Shown: piece after piece, positions 7,559 through 16,377 of the stretch | Layout: each line of letters begins with the position of its first letter | Position numbering within the stretch: position 1 is the stretch's first letter | Source of the DNA: Cocleimonas flava | GTDB taxonomy: Bacteria > Pseudomonadota > Gammaproteobacteria > Thiotrichales > Thiotrichaceae | Reading direction: 5' to 3' | DNA length: 64,000 nucleotides | NCBI RefSeq assembly: GCF_004339015.1 | Contig: NZ_SMFQ01000004.1 | Coordinates: 434,001 to 498,000, forward strand | Notes under the pieces: model-generated | The model's input: the letters and a program-made list of their open reading frames with translations, nothing else | The model's database searches: none | Told to the model about the DNA's origin: nothing | Translations under genes and position numbers: made by a program

Positions 7559-9409
7559 ATCAACGACACCTTTCAACAGTGGCGATTATTTCAGGACTTT
7601 ACTGAGGCTCAGATTCAGAGCGTTATCGATAAAGCCGAAGAACGAATATTCGAAACCGGTGAATATATCTGCAAGCAGGATGAGATTGGCGAAAGCCTGT
7701 TTATTATTCGTTCTGGACGCATCAATATGCGTGTTACGAAAGCGAATGGCGTTGAAAAAAACCTGAATATACTCAAAGAAGGCGACCATTTCGGTGAGTT
7801 AGCGCTGTTATCTGGTGGTGTTAGAACCGCATCTGCGATTGCGCTGAGTGATGCCGTTATTCTGGAAGTCGCCAAAGATGATTTTTTAGCCCTGCTCAAT
7901 GAGATCCCTGCTTTTTCGATTAACCTGAGTCGTACCATTGGTAGTTGGCTGCAGGGTGAACTTAAGGGAGATAGTGTTCGCAACAAATTGCACATTATTG
8001 GTCTGGTGTATAGCTGTGGCATCACTGCTAATTTTGCGGTACAGGTCATTGAGTTCTTCGCGGACAAAGATAAAAAGATCGCAGTGTTTAGTGATCGGCA
8101 GAATTATTGGGAAGGCATTGGTGTACCAGCGGCATCAATCGAAAAAGGGGCTATTGAGAGAACTCAACAATATGTGATTAAAGCCTCAGAGGCTGTCGAT
8201 CATGTGTTTATTGATATTGGCCATCAAGCAACAGATTTCATTCCATTGTTATCACAATGTGATCGTATCTGGTGTTTCATCGAACAATCAAGAGGTTCTG
8301 AAAATACCCTGGCAAGTGCGATGCAACTACTGGATTATCGGAGCAGTATTCTACTTAAAACCCAATGGGTGTGGGTGCAGGAGAAATCGACAACGCTCGC
8401 CCCTGTCATCAGTACTTCGAAAAATACCTCGGAAAATACGCCGTATGATGCATTGCGCCTTCATTACGTTAACTCGGATATTGATAATGGCAGTGGCGAT
8501 GAAGATGACGATAACCAGAAACAAACATTAGTTAAACGCGATTTAAGCCGCTTATTCCATTTAGCCAATGATATTCAACTGGGTATTGCACTCGGCGGTG
8601 GTGGGGCGAGAGCGTTGGCACACATTGGTGTATTAGCCGCCTTAGAAGAACATGAAATCTATTTCGACAGAATTTCAGGCACCAGTGGTGGTGCGATTGT
8701 CGCAGCTTTCTATGCCGCTGGTTTTGATAGTGAGTACATGTTGCAACTTTTCGATATCGGCATTAAACCACCGAAATGGGTGAAATATATTCCGCAGGGA
8801 AACAAATGGTATTTACTGGCGATGTTTCGATCTGGATTAATCGAAAAACGTTTTCATAAAGTCTTCGGCAAGAACACCCAGTTTGAACAATTGATATTAC
8901 CCACGCATATCATCACCACTGACTTGATTAGCGGCAATGAGGTTGTGAGAAGTAGTGGCAATGTGGCAGATAGCGTTAGCGAAAGCATCAACCACCCGCT
9001 ACTGGGACGCCCCATTTTACGTGATGGTGAAGCCTTGATTGATGGAGGCATTTTGAACAATGTCCCCAGCTCGGTGTTACGCAATAACAACGTTGATTAC
9101 ATCGTTTCTGTAAGTATTGGCGCAAAACTGCAAAAGTCTTTCGGTAAAAACGATAGCACCACCAGTAAAGCTAAAATGAAAAAAGTGGGCTTAATCGGAA
9201 CCCTGTTTCGCGCACTGGAAGTCGGACAGAATGGCTTAGAGAATCATTATGAAAATGACAGCGACTTTTTAATCCTGCCCGATACTTCTGAATACCAGTT
9301 TGAAGATTTCACCAGAGATGTGGAGCTGGTAAAGCTGGGTTATCAATCAACTATTGAGGTGATGCCTGAACTCAAAGCGAGTTATTTAGAATTTATTAAG
9401 ACGGGTTAA
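7559..9409 (+). CDS. Cyclic-nucleotide-binding domain / patatin-like phospholipase (NTE family)
   Basis: The protein has an N-terminal cNMP-binding domain (DTFQQWRLFQDFTEAQIQ to SRTIGSWLQGEL, with FGELALLSGGVRTASA as the phosphate cassette). A middle region follows, then a patatin domain with the oxyanion loop GGGGARALAH (about nt 8594), the nucleophile motif GTSGG (about 8679) and the dyad aspartate in DGGILNN (about 9041). Such proteins hydrolyse lysophospholipids. The domain clearly begins before the first ATG at 7727. In this frame no ATG, GTG or TTG lies upstream, but AAAGAGG at 7547-7553 stands 5 bases before ATC at 7559, so a rare ATC (or ATT at 7541) start is likely; with ATC it has 616 residues. 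Confidence 0.8.
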   Translation: MNDTFQQWRLFQDFTEAQIQSVIDKAEERIFETGEYICKQDEIGESLFIIRSGRINMRVTKANGVEKNLNILKEGDHFGELALLSGGVRTASAIALSDAVILEVAKDDFLALLNEIPAFSINLSRTIGSWLQGELKGDSVRNKLHIIGLVYSCGITANFAVQVIEFFADKDKKIAVFSDRQNYWEGIGVPAASIEKGAIERTQQYVIKASEAVDHVFIDIGHQATDFIPLLSQCDRIWCFIEQSRGSENTLASAMQLLDYRSSILLKTQWVWVQEKSTTLAPVISTSKNTSENTPYDALRLHYVNSDIDNGSGDEDDDNQKQTLVKRDLSRLFHLANDIQLGIALGGGGARALAHIGVLAALEEHEIYFDRISGTSGGAIVAAFYAAGFDSEYMLQLFDIGIKPPKWVKYIPQGNKWYLLAMFRSGLIEKRFHKVFGKNTQFEQLILPTHIITTDLISGNEVVRSSGNVADSVSESINHPLLGRPILRDGEALIDGGILNNVPSSVLRNNNVDYIVSVSIGAKLQKSFGKNDSTTSKAKMKKVGLIGTLFRALEVGQNGLENHYENDSDFLILPDTSEYQFEDFTRDVELVKLGYQSTIEVMPELKASYLEFIKTG

Positions 9410-9535
9410 CATTCTTCTAAATTTTTGTTCTACTCGCTATTTACCCCTATCTTCTCCCAATCCGTTTTATGACGCTTAAAATCCTTAGTCACACGACTAA
9501 ATCACGTTATCATTAGCGATTACTTATAGCCTGGT

Positions 9536-10477
9536 ATGACCTTTACAGTGGAAGATTTACAAACAATTCTTGATGAAATCACGTTAGCCGTGACGGCTTT
9601 ACCTGCCGAGGGCGAAGTCGCTTGTTACATACCGCAACTTGCCGAGGTAGATCCCGATCAGTTTGGCATTGCGGTTGCTCTGGCAGACGGACAGATTTTT
9701 CATGCAGGTGATGCGCAAACGCTATTCTCTATCCAGAGTATTTCAAAAGTGTTCACCACCACCATTGCACTGAGAAAATTTGGCGACGACATCTGGAAAC
9801 GCGTAGGCCGCGAACCATCAGGCGACCCGTTTAACTCTATTGTTCAATTAGAGATGGAATGCGGCAAACCGCGTAATCCCTTTATCAATGCTGGCGCCAT
9901 CACAATCGCCGATACCATTATGGAAGGTCGTACCCCCGATGAGTTAATGGAAGAAATTCTGCAATTTATTCGCGAGATTGCGCATGACGACAGTATCCAG
10001 ATTGATAAAAAAGTCGCAGAATCGGAATTAAAAACGGGAGATAGAAATGCGTCTTTAGCGCATTTCATGGCTTCTTTTGGTCTTTTTGAGAACGCGGTAG
10101 ATGATGTGTTGTGGGCCTATTTCAACCATTGCTCGATCACCATGACTTGTGAGCAACTGGCAAAAGCGGCACTTTTTCTGGTATCGGATGGTTTAGATAA
10201 AAGTTGCGGCGTGAATGTGGTCTCTGAAAAACGCGCACGACGAATTAATTCACTGATGATGATGTGTGGTCATTATGATGGATCAGGCGAGTTTGCATTC
10301 CGCGTCGGACTACCCGGAAAAAGTGGCGTTGGCGGTGGAATCATGGCGGTTGTGCCAGGCAAAGCGTCTATTGCGGTTTGGTCACCTCGATTAGATAAAG
10401 TCGGCAATAGCTATTTGGGAACCCTCGCTCTGGAAATGTTAACGCAACGCACTGGTTGGTCTGTTTTTGGACATTGA
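9536..10477 (+). CDS. glsA: Glutaminase A
   Basis: A 313-residue protein matching the serine-dependent beta-lactamase-like glutaminase family over its full length. Motifs: [31 protein letters not shown] with the catalytic S-x-x-[10 protein letters not shown], and [12 protein letters not shown] near the end. It hydrolyses L-glutamine to glutamate and ammonia in the cytoplasm. Length is normal for the family (about 305-310). It lies 126 bases downstream of the patatin gene and converges with the TRIC-type channel gene. No strong ribosome site is visible before the ATG. Confidence 0.95.
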   Translation: MTFTVEDLQTILDEITLAVTALPAEGEVACYIPQLAEVDPDQFGIAVALADGQIFHAGDAQTLFSIQSISKVFTTTIALRKFGDDIWKRVGREPSGDPFNSIVQLEMECGKPRNPFINAGAITIADTIMEGRTPDELMEEILQFIREIAHDDSIQIDKKVAESELKTGDRNASLAHFMASFGLFENAVDDVLWAYFNHCSITMTCEQLAKAALFLVSDGLDKSCGVNVVSEKRARRINSLMMMCGHYDGSGEFAFRVGLPGKSGVGGGIMAVVPGKASIAVWSPRLDKVGNSYLGTLALEMLTQRTGWSVFGH

Positions 10478-10505
10478 CACCAAAAGAGAGTTTTAGTGTT
10501 TTCAG

Positions 10506-11132
10506 TTACTTAATCTTTCTACCTTGACGTGGTTTATAACGTGGGGTTGTCCAGCCAAATAGCAATGCTGCAGCCCTCAAACCAAATGCTAATAGCACGC
10601 CAACAAAAACAGCAACTATTTGTGGCACACCCATTGAGAATAAAAACACAAAACTGGTCGCGCCCAATAAGGCTGCACTGATATAAATTTCATCACTGAG
10701 TAGTACTGACTTTTCACCCGATATGACATCTCGGAAAATACCACCGAATGTGGCCGTAGAAATTCCCGTTACAATCGCTGCGTAAGGCGATATGCCATAT
10801 TCAAGCCCAATCATTGCACCCATCACACAATACGCTGCCATTCCAATAGCATCTAACCACAGGAGAAGACGATAACGAGATTCAACCAAGTGCGCGGTAA
10901 AGAAAACAAGTACAGCGATGATGACACAAATGCCAATAAACAGCGGTTGCTTAATCCAGAAAACGGGGAGTTTACCGAGCAGTAGATCACGCAAGGTGCC
11001 ACCACCCACGCCTGTGATTGCGGCAAAAAAGATAAAGCCAACAATGTCCAGGCGCAAACGTGATGCCGCCAATGCTCCCGTTGCTGCGAATACAGCAACA
11101 CCGGCATAATCTAAAAGATGTAAATAATTCAT
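10506..11132 (-). CDS. TRIC-type channel family membrane protein (UPF0126)
   Basis: A 208-residue protein with about seven transmembrane segments arranged as two repeats. The glycine-rich motifs TGVGGGTLRDLLLG and TATFGGIFRDVISGE mark the two halves and are the signature of the UPF0126/TRIC family, whose prokaryotic members form trimeric monovalent cation channels. E. coli homologues are YicG and YadS. The basic C-terminal tail (RYKPRQGRKIK) is cytoplasmic by the positive-inside rule. It follows sppA on the same strand, 29 bases away, with a C6-TACTT repeat in the gap. Confidence 0.88.
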   Translation of the reverse strand: MNYLHLLDYAGVAVFAATGALAASRLRLDIVGFIFFAAITGVGGGTLRDLLLGKLPVFWIKQPLFIGICVIIAVLVFFTAHLVESRYRLLLWLDAIGMAAYCVMGAMIGLEYGISPYAAIVTGISTATFGGIFRDVISGEKSVLLSDEIYISAALLGATSFVFLFSMGVPQIVAVFVGVLLAFGLRAAALLFGWTTPRYKPRQGRKIK

Positions 11133-11137
11133 AAGTA

Positions 11138-11150
11138 CACCCCCCTACTT
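11138..11150 (+). repeat. C6-TACTT dispersed repeat
   Basis: CACCCCCCTACTT followed by ACAGCGGGTTTTAT, close to the downstream sequence of the copy at 42711. It fills the 28-base gap between sppA and the TRIC-type gene, in the opposite orientation to both genes. Confidence 0.9.
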
Positions 11151-11160
11151 ACAGCGGGTT

Positions 11161-12117
11161 TTATTTATATAAAACAGGTGCAGGAGAATTATTCGATTCC
11201 AGCAACAGTTTCGTTACCGATGCACCGATACGTTTACTCAGGCGTTCGAAAATATCTTTTTCAGGACTGAAATTAACCATGGTTTCTGCACCAATCACAT
11301 CTCGTGCAACCGAAGCAGGACTTCCAAAATCATCGATCAACCCCAGTGCTTTAGCGTCTTCACCGGTCCAGAATAAACCGCTGAATATATCAGGGTCATT
11401 TTTCAATCTATCACCACGACCTGCTTTAACCGCATCGATAAAGTGCTTATGGGTTGTTGCTAATAAGTCTTTAACGAAGGCTTCATCTTCCGGTTTGCGT
11501 GGCGAGAATGGATCAAGAATGGCTTTATTCTCACCAGCCGTTAGTTCACGATTTTCAACACCGATCTTTTTCATCGCTTCTACTACACCGAAGCTTTGCA
11601 TACGCACGCCAATAGAACCAACTAAACTAGAAGGGTTCGCGTAAATTTCATCCGCTGCCGAGATGATAAAATACCCGCCAGAAGCACATAAATCAGCCGC
11701 TACCGCGATGACCTTTTTATCTTTATAAATACCACGTAAGCGTTTGATTTCGTTATAAACATAACTTGATTGAACAGGACTTCCGCCAGGACTATTACAA
11801 CGCAGAATAATGCCTTTCACTTTTTTGTCTGCAAACGCATCCTGCAACGCAGGGATAATATTATCCGCACTCGCTTCAGCACCTTGCAAAATCACACCCT
11901 GAACATCAACCACTGCGGTGTAAGACGGAGCGGCGCTCATACGTGTGCTTTTAGACATGGCAGAACCTACAACCGCCATTATCAACAAGAACAATAAAAT
12001 CAAAGTCGCAAATTTGAAGAAGATAGACCAGCGACGGGAACTGCGCTGCTCTTTAATGCCAGCCATCGCGACATCTTTCAAAGCATCAATAGCTTTTTGG
12101 TTTTCGTTATTTAACAT
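11161..12117 (-). CDS. sppA: Signal peptide peptidase SppA, short (36K) type
   Basis: A 318-residue S49-family peptidase with one N-terminal membrane anchor (about 33-53) and a single protease domain, the short form that works as a multimer. The catalytic serine is S146 in CASGGYF and the general base lysine is K198 in AGENKAILDPF; LVGSIGV lies between them. SppA degrades cleaved signal peptides in the inner membrane with the active site facing the periplasm. The TRIC-type gene follows downstream on the same strand. Confidence 0.93.
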   Translation of the reverse strand: MLNNENQKAIDALKDVAMAGIKEQRSSRRWSIFFKFATLILLFLLIMAVVGSAMSKSTRMSAAPSYTAVVDVQGVILQGAEASADNIIPALQDAFADKKVKGIILRCNSPGGSPVQSSYVYNEIKRLRGIYKDKKVIAVAADLCASGGYFIISAADEIYANPSSLVGSIGVRMQSFGVVEAMKKIGVENRELTAGENKAILDPFSPRKPEDEAFVKDLLATTHKHFIDAVKAGRGDRLKNDPDIFSGLFWTGEDAKALGLIDDFGSPASVARDVIGAETMVNFSPEKDIFERLSKRIGASVTKLLLESNNSPAPVLYK

Positions 12118-12157
12118 GATTTTTCAATTATTTAGATCAGGAATGGATATTTAAACA

Positions 12158-12170
12158 CACCCCCCTACTT
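12158..12170 (+). repeat. C6-TACTT dispersed repeat
   Basis: CACCCCCCTACTT followed by TTATGTGTTTTTTTT, 40 bases upstream of the sppA start. Further on, CCCTTCGGGC at about 12210 recalls the extended copies at 1214 and 7401. Confidence 0.9.
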
Positions 12171-12334
12171 TTATGTGTTTTTTTTATTCATTTTAAATGA
12201 AAAACACACCCTTCGGGCCATCGTCGCTTCACTCCGACATTGTCTCAATGCGTTTGGCTAGTCACTTTGTTTTGCGTATCTTATGAGGGTAAATTTGTTA
12301 TTTAGATATTACGTTAATCACATACGATCAAAGC

Positions 12335-12373
12335 AAAAATGCTCAGCTTAATTGAATAAGATGAGCATTTTTT
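12335..12373. terminator. Bidirectional terminator between ychF and sppA
   Basis: Arms AAAAATGCTCA (12335-12345) and TGAGCATTTTT (12362-12372) form a perfect stem with T-tracts on both strands. It can end ychF transcripts on the minus strand. Confidence 0.75.
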
Positions 12374-12411
12374 AAAATCCCTAAAAGGATGGATTTATTC
12401 TTCAAATTAGT

Positions 12412-12478
12412 TTCTAGCTTGCACAGGAGCAAGGCGGAAATTATGAGCTTACAAGTGTAAGTGATTAACTTTATGCTA
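12412..12478. repeat. Partial copy of the GAGGCAAGGC hairpin element
   Basis: The segment GAGCAAGGCGGAAA, then GCTTACAAGTGTAAGTGA, matches the interior of the complete element at 12488-12612 but lacks well-paired outer arms. It looks like a decayed tandem copy. Confidence 0.45.
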
Positions 12479-12487
12479 TTACTAATT

Positions 12488-12612
12488 ATTATTTACCCCG
12501 ATTGTGCTTTGATTTTTCCAGAGGCAAGGCGAAAGCAGCGCAGCTTATAAGTATAAGTGAGCACTTTCAACGCTGCGTCTGGGAAAAGCAGAGTGCAATC
12601 GGGCTAAATAAT
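12488..12612. repeat. Long imperfect hairpin element downstream of ychF
   Basis: Left arm 12488-12540 (begins ATTATTTACCCCGATTG, includes CCAGAGGCAAGGCG) pairs with right arm 12571-12612 (begins CGCTGCGTCTGGG, ends CGGGCTAAATAAT). The centre is GCTTATAAGTATAAGTGAGC. The right arm ends on the ychF stop codon. Similar GAGGCAAGGC hairpins occur between genes of other gammaproteobacteria, as far as I recall. Confidence 0.7.
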
Positions 12613-13703
12613 CAGACGTTGAATCGAAAATGTACTACGTCCCCTTCTTGCATAATGTAGTCTTTACCCTCTAAACGCCATTTACCTGCATCTTTCGCGC
12701 CGGCTTCACCTTTACATTCGATGTAGTCATCGTAGCCAACTACTTCTGCACGGATGAAACCACGTTCGAAATCTGTATGAATTCGACCTGCTCCGTTTGG
12801 TGCTGTTGCTCCTTGTTTTACTGTCCAGGCGCGTACTTCTTTTACGCCTGCTGTAAAGAAGGTTTGTAGATGTAGTAATTGGTAACCGGCATTGATCACA
12901 CGATTGAGTCCTGGCTCTTTCAAACCGAGATCATCGAGAAACATGGCTAATTCTTCATCATCCAATGAAGACATTTCTGCTTCCATTTCGGCACTTACAG
13001 CAACTACTTCAGCATTTTCTTTAGCTGCGATTTCTTTAACTGAATCAAGGTAAGGGTTATTTTCAAAACCATCTTCTGCTACGTTCGCCACAAACAGAAT
13101 CGGTTTGATGGTGATCAACTGGTATTCTTTGACGAGTAATTTTTCTTCTGCACTTAGGTCTGCAGATCGTGCTGAATGGCCTTCTGCCAGACGCTCGTGA
13201 ATTCGCTCGAATACAGCTAGCTGTGCTTTTGCATCTTTATTGCCAGATTTCGCATTCTTGGTAGCACGATGAATGGCTTTTTCGATCACATCCAAATCTG
13301 CTAATGCCAATTCGGTATTTATGGTTTCGATATCTGAGACCGGATCTATTTTGCCATCTACATGCACGACATCATCGTTGTCGAAACAACGAACAACCTG
13401 CGCGATTGCATCGGTTTCGCGGATATGAGATAAAAACTTATTACCTAAACCTTCACCCGATGCTGCACCTTCTACCAAGCCTGCGATATCCACAAACTCC
13501 ATGGTGGTAGGTAATACTCTTTCAGGTTGTACTATTTCAGCGAGTGCATCCAGACGTGGATCGGGTACTGGTACGATTCCTACGTTTGGCTCGATGGTAC
13601 AGAAAGGATAGTTTTCAGCAGCGATTCCTGCTTTCGTTAATGCATTAAATAGCGTTGATTTACCAACATTGGGAAGTCCAACGATGCCACATTTAAAACC
13701 CAT
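12612..13703 (-). CDS. ychF: Redox-regulated ATPase YchF (OLA1 family)
   Basis: A 363-residue protein with the P-loop GLPNVGKST (about 9-17), the switch DIAGLVEGA, and NVAEDG replacing the NKxD guanine-recognition motif, which is why YchF prefers ATP. The C-terminal TGS-like domain ([40 protein letters not shown]) is intact. YchF binds ribosomes and influences stress responses and translation initiation. Length equals the usual 363. It lies downstream of pth on the minus strand, as in Pseudomonas. Confidence 0.97.
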   Translation of the reverse strand: MGFKCGIVGLPNVGKSTLFNALTKAGIAAENYPFCTIEPNVGIVPVPDPRLDALAEIVQPERVLPTTMEFVDIAGLVEGAASGEGLGNKFLSHIRETDAIAQVVRCFDNDDVVHVDGKIDPVSDIETINTELALADLDVIEKAIHRATKNAKSGNKDAKAQLAVFERIHERLAEGHSARSADLSAEEKLLVKEYQLITIKPILFVANVAEDGFENNPYLDSVKEIAAKENAEVVAVSAEMEAEMSSLDDEELAMFLDDLGLKEPGLNRVINAGYQLLHLQTFFTAGVKEVRAWTVKQGATAPNGAGRIHTDFERGFIRAEVVGYDDYIECKGEAGAKDAGKWRLEGKDYIMQEGDVVHFRFNV

Positions 13704-13740
13704 GTTAAATCCTCAAAAGATCCACTTAAAAAGTGTGCAT

Positions 13741-13757
13741 AAGTGGGGGGGGGGGTG
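13741..13757 (-). repeat. C6-TACTT dispersed repeat with an 11-base G run
   Basis: Read on the minus strand: a run of 11 C followed by ACTTATGCACACTTTTT, otherwise like the copy at 53176. It lies between pth and ychF, 38 bases upstream of the ychF start. Confidence 0.8.
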
Positions 13758-13791
13758 TATTTTAGTGTTTAATGATTTTAGTTTGTATGAC

Positions 13792-14370
13792 TTAATCTGT
13801 ATGCAGTACATTCATGGCTTTTTGATCATCACCTTGAATGATCAGATCGATTACTTTTAAAGCACGGTCGATAGCATTTTGTATTGCAATTTCATCATTT
13901 TGACTGGGTCTGGAAAGCACATAATCTGCTACTTTCTTACTATCACCGGGATGACCAATCCCAAAACGCAAACGTGCATAGTCTTTGCCAATTTGCGCGT
14001 GTAAATCTCTTAAGCCATTATGACCACCGTGACCGCCTGAATATTTAAGACGCACAGTGCCTACTGGTAAATCCAGCTCATCGTAGGCGACTAACACTTG
14101 TTTTACATTGATCTTATAGAAAGAAGATATTTGATGCGCGGATAAACCACTACGATTCATAAATGTAGACGGTTTTAACAACCAAACCTGATTGCCATGA
14201 ATGGTGGCTTTAGCTACTTCTCCAGAAAACTTTGTTTCTGTTTTGAAGCTTGCGCCATACTCATTTGCTAATCCATCAATAAACCAAAACCCGGCATTAT
14301 GCCGGGTTTTAGAATACTTCTCGCCTGGATTTCCCAGACCTATAATCAATGTGATTGCTTGATCAGGCAT
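13792..14370 (-). CDS. pth: Peptidyl-tRNA hydrolase
   Basis: A 192-residue protein with the family signature IIGLGNPGEKYSKTRHNAGFWFID. Residues matching the E. coli catalytic set are N14, H24 and D97 (in VAYDELDLPVG), and KYSGGHGGHNGLRDL is present. It cleaves peptidyl-tRNAs dropped from ribosomes to recycle tRNA. Length is typical. It lies 21 bases downstream of rplY and upstream of ychF on the same strand, the conserved order. Confidence 0.97.
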   Translation of the reverse strand: MPDQAITLIIGLGNPGEKYSKTRHNAGFWFIDGLANEYGASFKTETKFSGEVAKATIHGNQVWLLKPSTFMNRSGLSAHQISSFYKINVKQVLVAYDELDLPVGTVRLKYSGGHGGHNGLRDLHAQIGKDYARLRFGIGHPGDSKKVADYVLSRPSQNDEIAIQNAIDRALKVIDLIIQGDDQKAMNVLHTD

Positions 14371-14391
14371 ATTGAAATTAGCTTAAATTAA

Positions 14392-15054
14392 TTAAGCGTC
14401 ATCTCCACCTTCTGCTTCACCATCAACTTCAGTCTCAGGAGCTTCTGGAGCTTCATCCGACACTTCTTCAACAGCTCTTGGTGCATGGATACTAACCACA
14501 AGATGGTCATGATCTTCGCCGTGAGATAGTTCTGTAGAAGATACGCCTTCAGGGAACTTGATATCTGATAAGTGTAAAGACTCACCTAATTTAAGCTCAG
14601 CAAGATCAACTTCGATGTACTCAGGTAAATCACCTGGTAAACATACAACTTCGATATCAGAAAGGTTACGTGTAAGTACACCACCTTCCATTTTAACGCC
14701 ATGAGCGTCTTCTTCGTTAACGAAATGTAATGGAAGAACAACAGTCATCTCAACGTCGTCTCTTACACGCTGTAAATCAACATGTAATACAAATGGTTTT
14801 GCTGGGTGACGTTGTAAATCACGTAAGAACACTTTTTGCTTTTTTCCTTCTAGCGTTAATTCGATAATCGCTGCGTAGAAACTTTCTTCTTGAAGGTTAC
14901 GCATTAATTGGTTTTCGTTTAACGTTAAAGACCATGCAGGACGCCCTGCACCGTATAGTACCGCTGGAATTTTGTTTACACGACGTAGGCGGCGGCTCGC
15001 ACCTTTACCTAAGTCTTCACGCATTTCCGCGGCCAACTCATATTTAGTTGCCAT
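14392..15054 (-). CDS. rplY: 50S ribosomal protein L25, general stress (Ctc/TL5) form
   Basis: A 220-residue protein: an N-terminal L25 domain binding 5S rRNA (about 1-95, with GKGASRRLRRVNKIPAVLYGAG) and a C-terminal TL5 beta domain (about 96-185, LPLHFVNEEDAHGVKMEGG). It ends in an acidic tail of about 25 residues (EAPEAPETEVDGEAEGGDDA) likely to be disordered. E. coli L25 has only the first domain, whereas pseudomonads have the long form. It is followed by pth. Confidence 0.96.
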   Translation of the reverse strand: MATKYELAAEMREDLGKGASRRLRRVNKIPAVLYGAGRPAWSLTLNENQLMRNLQEESFYAAIIELTLEGKKQKVFLRDLQRHPAKPFVLHVDLQRVRDDVEMTVVLPLHFVNEEDAHGVKMEGGVLTRNLSDIEVVCLPGDLPEYIEVDLAELKLGESLHLSDIKFPEGVSSTELSHGEDHDHLVVSIHAPRAVEEVSDEAPEAPETEVDGEAEGGDDA

Positions 15055-15130
15055 TTTTTTCTACTCCAAATTGTGGATTGTTACTTTTATTCTTAAACAA
15101 GAAATAAAAATGAGTAAGCAATCCATAAAC

Positions 15131-15160
15131 AAAAAAGCAAAACTCGCGACCAAGTTTTGC
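15131..15160 (-). terminator. Terminator downstream of prs
   Basis: On the minus strand GCAAAACT and AGTTTTGC form an 8-bp stem around TGGTCGCG, followed by six T (15136-15131). It lies between prs and rplY, so it probably separates or attenuates the two. Confidence 0.7.
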
Positions 15161-15168
15161 AACATTTT

Positions 15169-15206
15169 GTCAAACCAGCGTTACTTTACAATAACGCTAG
15201 TTTGAC
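15169..15206. repeat. Strong hairpin in the prs-rplY gap
   Basis: Arms 15169-15183 (GTCAAACCAGCGTTA) and 15192-15206 (TAACGCTAGTTTGAC) pair over 15 bases with one mismatch and an 8-base loop. It starts 13 bases after the prs stop and may protect or end its mRNA together with the adjacent terminator. Confidence 0.65.
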
Positions 15207-15218
15207 GAATTTTTATGA

Positions 15219-16190
15219 CTAATCGTCAACTACATGCGCGAACAAATCACTCACTGATTCATCGTAATGAATGCGTGAGATAGTATCTGCAATGATGTCC
15301 GCTACAGAAAGCTGGCGGATTTTAGCACAGTTTTGACCTTTTTCACTCAATGGAATTGAATTTGTTATCACAATTTCATCCAATTGAGAGTTATTGAAGT
15401 TATCAATAGCAGGGCCAGAGAAAACAGGATGGGTTGCATAAGCGATAACTGCTTTTGCACCATGCTCTTTTAAGGCTTCTGCGGCATGACACAAGGTACC
15501 ACCGGTATCGACCAAATCGTCAATCAATACACAGGTTTTATCTTTCACATCACCAATGATATGCATCACAGCAGACACATTAGGCTCTGGACGACGTTTG
15601 TCGATAATAGCCAATCCGACATCGCCACCGAGGCTTTTTGTCATTGCTCTTGCTCTAACTACACCACCCACATCAGGTGATACAACAACAAGATCATCAT
15701 AGTTTTTCTCTACGATATCTCGAAGTAACACAGCAGAAGCATAGATATTATCAACGGGAAGATCGAAGAAGCCCTGAATTTGATCTGAGTGCAAATCAAC
15801 GGTTAAGACACGATCTACACGACTGGTAGACAGCATATCTGCCACTAATTTAGCTGAGATAGGAACACGTCTTGAACGCACACGACGATCTTGTCGGGCA
15901 TAACCGAAGTATGGTATCACTGCCGTTATACGACCTGCCGAAGCACGATACAATGCATCTACCATGATCAGTAGTTCCATTAGGTTATCGTTGGTAGGTG
16001 CACATGTTGGCTGAAGTACGAATACGTCTCGACCACGAACATTTTCTAGAATTTCAACATGGGCTTCACCGTCGCTAAACTGACCGACTGTTGAGTTACC
16101 TAGTTTGATATCTAATAGTTCTGAGACTTCTCGAGCAAGATCAAGATTCGCATTACCGGAAAAAATCATTATCCTGTCTGATTCTGACAT
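15219..16190 (-). CDS. prs: Ribose-phosphate pyrophosphokinase
   Basis: A 323-residue class I PRPP synthetase. Seen: the N-terminal [10 protein letters not shown], the ATP-binding region [14 protein letters not shown], the metal/flexible region [12 protein letters not shown], and the PRPP-binding loop DDLVDTGGT at residues 224-232. It makes PRPP from ribose 5-phosphate and ATP for nucleotide, histidine and NAD synthesis. Length is slightly above E. coli (315). It lies between tRNA-Gln and rplY on the minus strand, the standard arrangement. Confidence 0.97.
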   Translation of the reverse strand: MSESDRIMIFSGNANLDLAREVSELLDIKLGNSTVGQFSDGEAHVEILENVRGRDVFVLQPTCAPTNDNLMELLIMVDALYRASAGRITAVIPYFGYARQDRRVRSRRVPISAKLVADMLSTSRVDRVLTVDLHSDQIQGFFDLPVDNIYASAVLLRDIVEKNYDDLVVVSPDVGGVVRARAMTKSLGGDVGLAIIDKRRPEPNVSAVMHIIGDVKDKTCVLIDDLVDTGGTLCHAAEALKEHGAKAVIAYATHPVFSGPAIDNFNNSQLDEIVITNSIPLSEKGQNCAKIRQLSVADIIADTISRIHYDESVSDLFAHVVDD

Positions 16191-16226
16191 GAACGATCTC
16201 TTTTGAAGTTATGAAGGAATTAACAC

Positions 16227-16262
16227 ATTGTCATATTTCTGAAGGAAATGAAATATGACAAT
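16227..16262 (-). promoter_or_regulatory. Hairpin in the leader of prs, downstream of tRNA-Gln
   Basis: ATTGTCATATTTC (16227-16239) and GAAATATGACAAT (16250-16262) are perfectly complementary with a 10-base loop containing GAAGGAAA. No T-tract follows on the minus strand, so it is not a simple terminator. It may be a processing or stability element between the tRNA and prs. Confidence 0.5.
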
Positions 16263-16276
16263 GTATCAATAAAATA

Positions 16277-16351
16277 TGGCTGGGGCGGTAGGACTCGAAC
16301 CTACGCATGCTGAGATCAAAACCCAGAGCCTTACCACTTGGCGACGCCCCA
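16277..16351 (-). tRNA. tRNA-Gln (anticodon TTG)
   Basis: The minus strand reads TGGGGCGTCGCCAAGTGG, anticodon loop GGTTTTGATC with anticodon TTG, T-arm GTTCGAGTC, and ends CCAGCCA with an encoded CCA. It has 75 bases including CCA, and acceptor, D, anticodon and T stems all pair. It sits between ispE and prs, where tRNA-Gln is found in many gammaproteobacteria. Confidence 0.97.
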
Positions 16352-16377
16352 ATATTTACTTACATTTACTGCTTTCG

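Noticed and set aside
13669-13860. Plus-strand open frame over the ychF start and the G11 run
   Set aside because: It runs antisense through ychF and pth ends and depends on the homopolymer; no protein-like features.
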